Source: Bombyx mori
Lineage: Eukaryota; Arthropoda; Insecta; Lepidoptera; Bombycidae
Assembly (NCBI RefSeq): GCF_030269925.1
Contig: NC_085119.1
Location: 15,597,001 to 15,661,000 of the forward strand
Direction of reading: 5' to 3'
Length of the DNA: 64,000 nt
Made by a program: the position numbers and the translations under genes
Shown: positions 57,429 to 64,000 of the stretch, one piece after another
Layout: every line of letters starts with the position of its first letter
Numbering within the stretch: the first letter of the stretch is position 1
The notes under the pieces: generated by a model
The model's database searches: none
Seen by the model: the letters and a program-made list of their open reading frames with translations, nothing else
Told to the model about the DNA's origin: nothing

Positions 57429-57677
57429 AATTTTTTTTTTTTTATTGCTTAGGTGAGTGAACGAGCTCACAGCCCACCTGGTGTTAAGTGGTTACTGGAG
57501 CCCATAGACATCTACAACGTAAATGCGCCACCCACCTTGAGATATAAGTTCTAAGATCTCAGTATAGTTACAACGGCTGCCCTACCCTTCAAACCGAAAC
57601 GCATTACTGCTTCACGGCAGAAAATGGGCAGGGTGGTACCTACCCGCGCAGATTCACAGGAGGTCCTACCACCAGTA
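57429..57677 (-). mobile_element. Bm1 SINE, short form
   Basis: Minus-strand copy ending CCTACCACCAGTAA at the shared internal boundary, with a 14-base T run at the tail side. Confidence 0.9.
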
Positions 57678-58747
57678 AACAGGTTATTAACAGGTTTGTT
57701 TGTTATTTTTTCTCGGTTCTTAATATCTAAATAGGTTATTTTATCATCATTATATACCCCATTTACAAGAAGCTCATCACGCTTTATTGAATATGAGCAG
57801 TTACCGATAAACACCTACCCGTGTTCCGAGCTCACTGGTCAATCGTCTCGCAAGTCAAAACAGTTTCACTGATTCCCAAACTACAGCGAAATATAACCGC
57901 TAAATTAATATTAACAAACAAAAAAAAAACAAACGACTAAATATTAAAATTTATACACAGATACAAGAATACAACAGCGGTGTTTGGGTGCTACTAAATT
58001 TCTAAATTTCTCTCCAGATGACACTAACAAAACTTCAGCCCCATTGCGCTTCGAATGAAAACACAAGGACGTAAAATTTGTACGAAAACGTTTGTTTATT
58101 CGGTTTTTTTTAAATAAATAATTGGACTTATTGTTTCTCAGGTTAGACCTTAATTGGATATCAAAGCACATAGGATGCATAACGTGACCGCTATCACCTA
58201 CATTTAGATACGAGGTTACAATTTTACTAGTGTAACTTCCCGCCCTTCAAACCGAGTATAATAACTTAGCGGTAGAAATATAATTATACCTACTCAGACA
58301 GGTAGACGATACTCCCTGCCAACAGAAAAAATATATAACAATTCGATGTACAAATATTGTTATTATCATTAAAGCATTAGAATTTATGTTGCTTACGGAT
58401 CGTCAACGAGAAACTTAAATAATTAAGAACTTAAGAACTTATCGTAAAAACTTAATCTATAACCATTTCTTAGTATGTAGAAAAAATGGGAACAGCAACT
58501 TTAAAATATGCGTTATAAGCAATTTTCTATTACGAGAGTATAATAAAACTGCAATTAAAAAAAGTAAAAAATTTGTAAGATAATAAATTTATAGGAGCGG
58601 TTACTAGATCTAGGTCAAGGGTAATTTTGTTCCTAAATCTGCTCTGATTTGAACGTCCATGAGATTCGGTAAGATAAGTGTAAGATCGATAAGAAACTAC
58701 CGAGGACGCCATGAGACAGTCTATATCGTTAAAAGCCCAAACGTCGA
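57678..58747. other. Unique DNA with one Bm1 relic
   Basis: CCCGCCCTTCAAACCGAGTA to TAGCGGTAGAAATA (about 58,240-58,282, minus) is a decayed Bm1 fragment. No gene recognised. Confidence 0.4.
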
Positions 58748-59010
58748 CTTTTTTTTCCTACCTAAGCTAATATAGCCTTGAGAGGTCACTCCAGCGTAAT
58801 CCTAACAATTAGATGAGCTCACGGGGCCTAACACTAACCCTAGCAAGAGCAGTGTTTAGCATAATCTACCATCGGATCGGAAACGCGACCCACTGAGAAG
58901 ATCCGGCGAGAAAATCAGTGGGCTGCGTTTGTGGGTTAATTTACTCGCCGAGCCCTCCGTCGTAAGCGACTGGTTCGTCGAGAACAATGACCAGTAAAAG
59001 TCGACCGGTA
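58748..59010 (-). mobile_element. Non-LTR 3' region (family B)
   Basis: Minus-strand copy with 3' side TTTTTTTTCCTACCTAAGC. Contains the CCCACTGAG ... ATCAGTGGG motif and continues to GGTTCGTCGAGAACAATGAC. Confidence 0.8.
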
Positions 59011-59752
59011 GTGTTACACTCTATTAGCACACTTAATCAAGTTTTTCTGCTTACATAACTAGATTCGGACTCCACTCTAATATCAGCCAAATTATTTTCT
59101 AAGCATTTCCTGGCTCGTTTAATTTTTTTTTTGCGTGAACCAATTTTTCTCTTTGACAGTTAATCATTTAAAACGCCGCTTTTGCGCGCGATTATTTTTG
59201 CCTTGTGTTTTCAACTACAGCACAAGTTCCGCGGACTGACGTCTAGCAACCACGAACGGATGCAAGTTTAATGTCTTCGGCTACACAATACCGCCGTACA
59301 GATCTGCGGGGTGCAAGATAATATGAATGAGCATTAATATTCAAACTATTCTATTATTTGAAATGTGCTCCCTTTTTGAATTGTGTTTTTTTCCTGTCAC
59401 TAAATACATTTTTCTAGGCATGCCTTCTTGCTTGGGACATTCCAGTCAATTATTCATATTAGAAGCCCCAACCCAAAATATCTAGTTGCTTATAAGTTCA
59501 GTATCTTACTAAGATATCTTACTAACTTATTTCAAACATTGCTCGTTCGATGTTGTATAAAATTAAACTTACATCAAAGATTATCGAAAACTAATTAGCA
59601 GGTAAGATTGAAGGGATAGCAAATATGTATTGACAATTTTTTAATAATGATAGCACAAAATTACCAAAAAATAAATAAATGTTACTATGCCAAAGTATCA
59701 CGCAACGCATAAGGCAATATGCAACACGACCTACAAAATACTATAGTATCGA
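59011..59752. other. Unique DNA, no gene seen
   Basis: A partly palindromic stretch (GTATCTTACTAAGATATC) at about 59,501. Nothing else recognised. Confidence 0.4.
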
Positions 59753-60044
59753 ATATATGAGTCGACTATTATCAAAGCCGGCAATCTGACTTTTGGACAA
59801 TGATTGGTAAATCAGAAAAACGAATTATTGACTTTGTATTCCATTGGCAGTCACAAAACTCTTCGGAACGACATCTTAGATAAATAACAGGTTAACTATT
59901 AACCTTTATTTAATGCAGGTTTTGAACCGTATTCTTTGAAGGAGACGATTATATTCAAATCAATCTGTATTGACATATCAATAAATTTTTTTTGTCCAAA
60001 TGCACAGATTGCCACCTTTGATAATAGACGACTCATATATCATA
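59753..60044. mobile_element. MITE family C, copy 2
   Basis: Left end ATATATGAGTCGACTATTAT and right end GATAATAGACGACTCATATAT are inverted over about 31 bp with few mismatches. Compared with 22,612-22,875 it has lost CTTTGACTT near its left side and carries an extra 37-base segment (59,957-59,993) near the right. The remainder is nearly identical. Confidence 0.85.
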
Positions 60045-60074
60045 ATAATATATCAATAGAAACGATTATACCAA

Positions 60075-60364
60075 TCTATATATATATAAATGAATTGCTG
60101 TTCGTTAGTCTCGCTAAAACTCGAGAAGGGCTGAACCGATTTGGCTAATTTTGGTCTTGAATTATTTGTGGAAGTCCAGAGAAGGTTTAAAAGGCAGATA
60201 AATATGAAAATGCTCGGAATTAAATAAAAATAACAATTTTGTTTTTGCTTTGATGCGTCCCCCGTCGGATGATTGCCTTTTGTTTGTTTTAAGTTTATTT
60301 TATACAAAAGTTTAGATCTTTTATTTATCGACTGAGGTACTACAAAGTCTGCCGGGTCAGCTAG
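60075..60364 (+). mobile_element. Helitron H1, full-length copy
   Basis: 5' TCTATATATATATAAATGAA (preceded by A), 3' CTGCCGGGTCAGCTAG followed by T. It abuts the 5' break of the maT relic. Confidence 0.9.
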
Positions 60365-60365
60365 T

Positions 60366-61283
60366 TGTTCTATAAAATATTCACCTTACAAGTGTTTCAA
60401 CAATGAAAGAAGAAGTGGTCGCCCTCGGTCTGTTAGGACTCCAGCAGTGATAAAAGCTGTGAAGGCGCGAATTCAAAGAAATCCCAAACGTAAGCAGAAA
60501 CTGTTGGCCCCTCAGATGGGGTTAAACAGAACCACGGTGAAAAGGGTGTTAAATGAAGACTTAGGGCTTCGGGCATATCGAAGAAAAACAGGACATCGTT
60601 TGAATGCTCGTCTAATGGACCTGAGACTGAAGAGATGCCGCGCTTTGTTGAAGCGGTACGCGGGAAAAAAATATCGGGAAATTCTTTTTTCGGATGAAAA
60701 AATTTTTACCGTAGAAGAGAGCTACAACAAACAAAATGATAAGGTGTACGCACACAGTAGTGAAGAAGCGAGCAACCGTATTCCGCGTGTCCAACGAGGT
60801 CATTTTTCATCCTCGCTCATGGTATGGTTGGGAGTTTCTTATTGGGGCTTAACAGAGGTACATTTTTGTGAGAAAGGTGTAAAAACGAATGCAGTTGTGT
60901 ATCAAAATACAGTCCTGACGAACCTTGTGGAACCTGTTTCTCATACCATGTTCAATAACAGGCACTGGGTATGCTAACAAGATTCGGCGCCAGCTCATAG
61001 AGCGAAGAGCACACAAGACTGGCTGGCGGCGCGTGAAATCGACTTCATCCGGCACGAAGACTGGCCCTCCTCCAGTCCAGATTTGAATCCGTTAGATTAC
61101 AAGATATGGCAGCACTTGGAGGAAAAGGCGTGCTCAAAGCCTCATCCCAATTTGGAGTCACTCAAGACATCCTTGATTAAGGCAGCCGCCGATTTTGACA
61201 TGGACCTCGTTCGTGCTGCGATAGACGACTGGCCGCGCAAATTGAAGGCCTGTATTCAAAATCACGGAGGTCATTTTGAATAA
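60366..61283 (+). pseudogene. maT (DD37D) mariner-like transposase relic
   Basis: A cut-and-paste transposase of the IS630-Tc1-mariner superfamily. The frame is readable from the Helitron junction: about residue 14 onward it contains RRSGRPRSVRTPAVIKAVKA, with the GRPR motif between the two helix-turn-helix parts. The catalytic Asp residues are at 60,693 (in LFSDEKIF), 60,981 (in QDSAPAH) and 61,095 (in NPLDYKIW). There are 37 residues between the second and third, giving the DD37D signature of the maT family (silkworm Bmmar1 type). One in-frame TAA at 60,975-60,977 lies just before the second Asp. The first DNA-binding helix-turn-helix is missing because the frame begins at the Helitron edge. 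So the copy is dead by truncation and by a nonsense codon, although the rest is well kept. A GTG at 60,447 opens a 176-codon frame but is not the natural start. Confidence 0.9.
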
Positions 61284-61354
61284 ACTTTAGTGTCATAAGA
61301 ATCTATGTTTTGTTAAGTTCATTTTGGTATATGAATGGATACATAATGAATATA

Positions 61355-61553
61355 ATATTATAAAGAGGAAAGATTTGTTTGTTTGTTTGTTTCGAATAGG
61401 CTCCGAAACTACTGGACCGATTTGAAAAATTCTTTTTCCATTAGAAGCCGACATTGTCCCTGATGAACATAGGCTACTTTTTTTTAATTTTTTTTTTTTT
61501 TGGTTTCATGTGCGTTTTAATGTTTCCGAAGCGAAGCGAGGGCGGGTCGCTAG
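61355..61553 (+). mobile_element. Non-autonomous Helitron H4
   Basis: Begins near TATTATAAAGAGGAAAGA with a TTTG run and ends GAAGCGAGGGCGGGTCGCTAG followed by T, a stem plus CTAG terminus. About 200 bp, no coding capacity. The 5' base is approximate. Confidence 0.65.
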
Positions 61554-63146
61554 TAATGAATAAACTTGTTTCAATTATTTTACATTAAACATGTGACAGA
61601 ATTTATGACCTGACTAGTTATAATACATATATAAAATGTGTTACGATAATATAGAATTTTCCATATATATTCATAAGTAGTCTAATCCATGACGTATGAC
61701 TGGTTAATGCTGATTAATTAATTAAACAGAAGTAAATGCGAGAGGCAAGAGACGGAAAAAAGTGGAATTCATATGAAGAGGCCTACACTCATCATTAGAT
61801 GGACACAAGTTGAAGAAGAAAGAAAGAGAAAGTTTTGAGAATTAGTTTGAGATATCCGAACATGTAATTCTCAACGACTTTTTACATTACATTTAGACGT
61901 AGGTAGATAGAATAATTAATGGACGTGATATTTTAAGTGGCGTCGAAACTATTTTCACACACAATCCCTTACAATTTTAACACAACAAAGAACTTACTAG
62001 CTGGAGAAGCTTAGTGAAATAAGTTTTCTTTTTAACGCAGATAAGAACAGTTATGCAGCGAGCTAGCGTCATGAAACATGGCCTTTCTGAACTATAAACA
62101 TTTGGTACATGTCACAAGCTATTTATGTTTAAAATATATCTTCAATATATAATTATTAGTCTAATTTAATTCTCCTTTGAGAACGTTCTAGATTATTAAG
62201 AATTTTATGGTTTGATACCAATACCTACATATAGGATTTATTGCAATAAATGTTTTTATTTCTTTGTATGTGCTCTGGTTGCAAACTTGCTTTAAATATT
62301 ATTTTATTATCACAAACTAACGGCCACACGCTTAAAACGTAGAATTCCATAGTGCAATAAGCTATTATATAGTAGAGGATCTATTAAGAATATCTACTAT
62401 CAACTATTTCGAAAATCAGATACATTCTGATTAAAGGACCAAAGGATTACAGGATAATTCGTAATCGATTTCTATTGCAAAGGTTAAAAGGTAAAAAGGT
62501 TTAAAGGTTAAAAGTTGAACTTCCCAGAGTCAAGAGGTTAGAAAAATTGTGACCGGATATGAGCGATTCATGATTTTTTGTTCTTATTGTTTAATTTTAG
62601 TTTCATTTTTCTATATTTAAACAAACCAAATTCTACCTCAAGTATTCTATTGACTTTTAAGTTTATTTGAAATCGCTCTAAAGTTATATATTAGGCCACA
62701 CAGCACTGGACTTATTTACGTAGTTATTGCTTCAGTTAAGTTTTAATAGCGGTTAAGTTAAAACAAAGATAAGTAAATTACATTTTATTTTGAATATATT
62801 TGCATGAATGTAGAGAAATGTCAGCTTTGCTTTTTCTAACTAACAAATAATTGGGTATTGAATGAAATCCAAACATGTCTTTAGAGAATTGACCTTTAAC
62901 TTATTACTAGACAAAATCCCTGTGGATATTTCTGCTCTATGAAGATTAAGCGTGTACTTTTTCCACACAAGTCACAAATGCTAATAGGGAAGAAGGCATC
63001 CGTGGCAGAGCTCGGGAAGAAAGGATAATTGATGGCAACACACTGTTACGTAACTCATACGTAAAGGAATATTATAGTAACAGTGTAGTGTGACCCGCTT
63101 ACGTTTATATTCTGATGAACAACTAAATAAAGTGGGAACTATTTCT
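61554..63146. other. Unique AT-rich DNA, no gene seen
   Basis: A small AAGGTTAAAAGGTAAAAAGG repeat lies at about 62,479-62,513. No coding domain recognised. Confidence 0.4.
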
Positions 63147-63430
63147 TTTGTTCCCCATGTAGCCAGACGAGCATACGGCTCAGTTTACGGTGAGTGGCTA
63201 CCATCACTCATGGACGTCAGGGGTACAGCCAAACGGCTAACTATAGCTATGAGTATTTTTAAGATAAATCTTTCATATCTTTTCATCATCGCACCACCAG
63301 CAAATAGAGTTAATTTCCACTACTTGGAATCACTACGATTAACCATTGTACGTTTACAGAAATAACTTTTACCATATACCACCCGGATCTGGAGCGAACT
63401 TCCTTCAACATTATTACCCGGTTCCTACGT
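63147..63430. mobile_element. Family L inverted chimera
   Basis: 63,150-63,240 is the family L 3' end on the minus strand (CAGACGAGCATACGGCTCAG). 63,284-63,430 is an internal family L coding part on the plus strand (CATCATCGCACCACCAGCAA to AACTTCCTTCAACATTATTAC). The two point in opposite directions with about 45 unrelated bases between. Both are strongly diverged. Confidence 0.65.
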
Positions 63431-63464
63431 TATTTATTTAGGCACATCTAGACACAAAATATCT

Positions 63465-63843
63465 AAATAAGTTTAAGAAAAAATAAGTTTAAGAAAACTA
63501 TTAAAGAACATCTGTGCAATAAAGCTTACTATAAAGTCAATGATTATCTAGAAGATTGCACAAAGTGGGAATGAGTTGCTCGCTCCGGGCATTTCAATAT
63601 TCTAAAATTGTTATGTTATAATTACTTATTGTAAAAATGAATATTTAAAAAATCTAACATTAATAAAATAAAAAGAACTAATATAAAAAAAAAAAAAGAC
63701 ATGCCCGCTGAGTTTCTTGCCAATTCTTCTCAGGACAGAGGCTAATTCTTGTGAATTGGCGGTAGTTCTTTTGACGTTCAACAAGTATGTACTTTCATTT
63801 GTGTTGAATAAAACTTTTTTGATTTGATTTGATTTGATTTGAT
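63465..63843 (+). mobile_element. Non-LTR 3' end with TTTGA tail (family Z), copy 2
   Basis: Encodes the C-terminal FKKTIKEHLCNKAYYKVNDY and continues to LEDCTKWE and a stop at about 63,574. The 3' UTR contains GCCCGCTGAGTTTCTTGCC, then GAATAAAAC and the TTTGA repeat (63,819-63,843). Sense on plus, opposite to the copy at 15.5 kb. Confidence 0.8.
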
Positions 63844-64000
63844 CTTGAAAAAAGGCTGTCTCCAAATTGGGAGTATAACTGGGAATGATGTGCTCTAGGA
63901 AAATAAGTTGCAAATAAAGTTGTTTTTTTGTTTATATAGCTAAATAATACTTGAGATATATTTATATATAATTGCACTCGTATGTAAGGAATGAAAGGAT
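63844..64000. other. Window end, no feature seen
   Basis: AT-rich DNA without a recognised feature. Confidence 0.4.

Overview
The window looks like lepidopteran nuclear DNA, most probably from a silkworm (Bombyx mori or a very close relative). The main reason is a repeat recognisable as the Bm1 SINE: a tRNA-like head reading GTCGTCGTGGCCTAAAGGAT, a body containing CTGGTGGTAGGACC, and an end AGCAATAAAAA, present here in more than twenty copies and fragments. The rest fits: AT-rich unique sequence, Lepidoptera-type non-autonomous Helitrons ending in CTAG, a maT (DD37D) mariner-like relic and several non-LTR retrotransposon families. I find no host protein-coding gene, no intact tRNA or rRNA and no CRISPR array. 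The window reads as intergenic or intronic DNA filled with mobile elements of many ages.

Layout. 1-14,200 is AT-rich DNA with Bm1 copies on both strands, a hairpin-ended MITE family, a decayed retrotransposon with an RNase H block (about 7.0-8.0 kb), a Bm1 copy between two ~50-bp direct repeats (11.6-12.2 kb) and RTE-like 3' ends (12.5-13.4 kb). 14,200-25,300 holds a non-LTR 3' end with a pentanucleotide tail, two head-to-head Helitrons (18.7-19.5 kb), a Bm1 split by a Helitron (19.6-20.3 kb), a solo LTR (21.6 kb), a 31-bp-TIR MITE (22.6 kb) and a 7-bp satellite (25.0 kb). 25,300-47,000 has more of the same families: a solo LTR with a 4-bp target duplication (29.1 kb), a compact long-TIR MITE (35.4 kb) and an 11-bp-duplication insertion of one retrotransposon in another (44.8-45.3 kb).

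47,000-56,000 is the densest retrotransposon block. It carries a 68-bp poly(T), an ACT microsatellite, two near-identical LINE 3' ends, a tRNA-derived SINE and, on the minus strand, a 5'-truncated Jockey-clade element (51,701-55,577) with open ORF1 and ORF2. This is the only substantial open coding sequence. 56,000-64,000 has Helitrons, a second copy of the 31-bp-TIR MITE, the maT transposase relic with one in-frame stop, and a second copy of the pentanucleotide-tailed non-LTR end.

How the parts relate. The elements are parasites of each other rather than a pathway. Non-autonomous SINEs, Helitrons and MITEs need enzymes encoded elsewhere; the Jockey copy encodes endonuclease and reverse transcriptase but lacks its 5' end. 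The most informative signals are nesting events that give relative ages, nine Bm1 copies sharing one internal 5' end, and a stem-forming motif shared by the 3' regions of two different non-LTR families. Family names other than Bm1, maT, Jockey and Helitron are descriptive labels; I could not search a repeat library.
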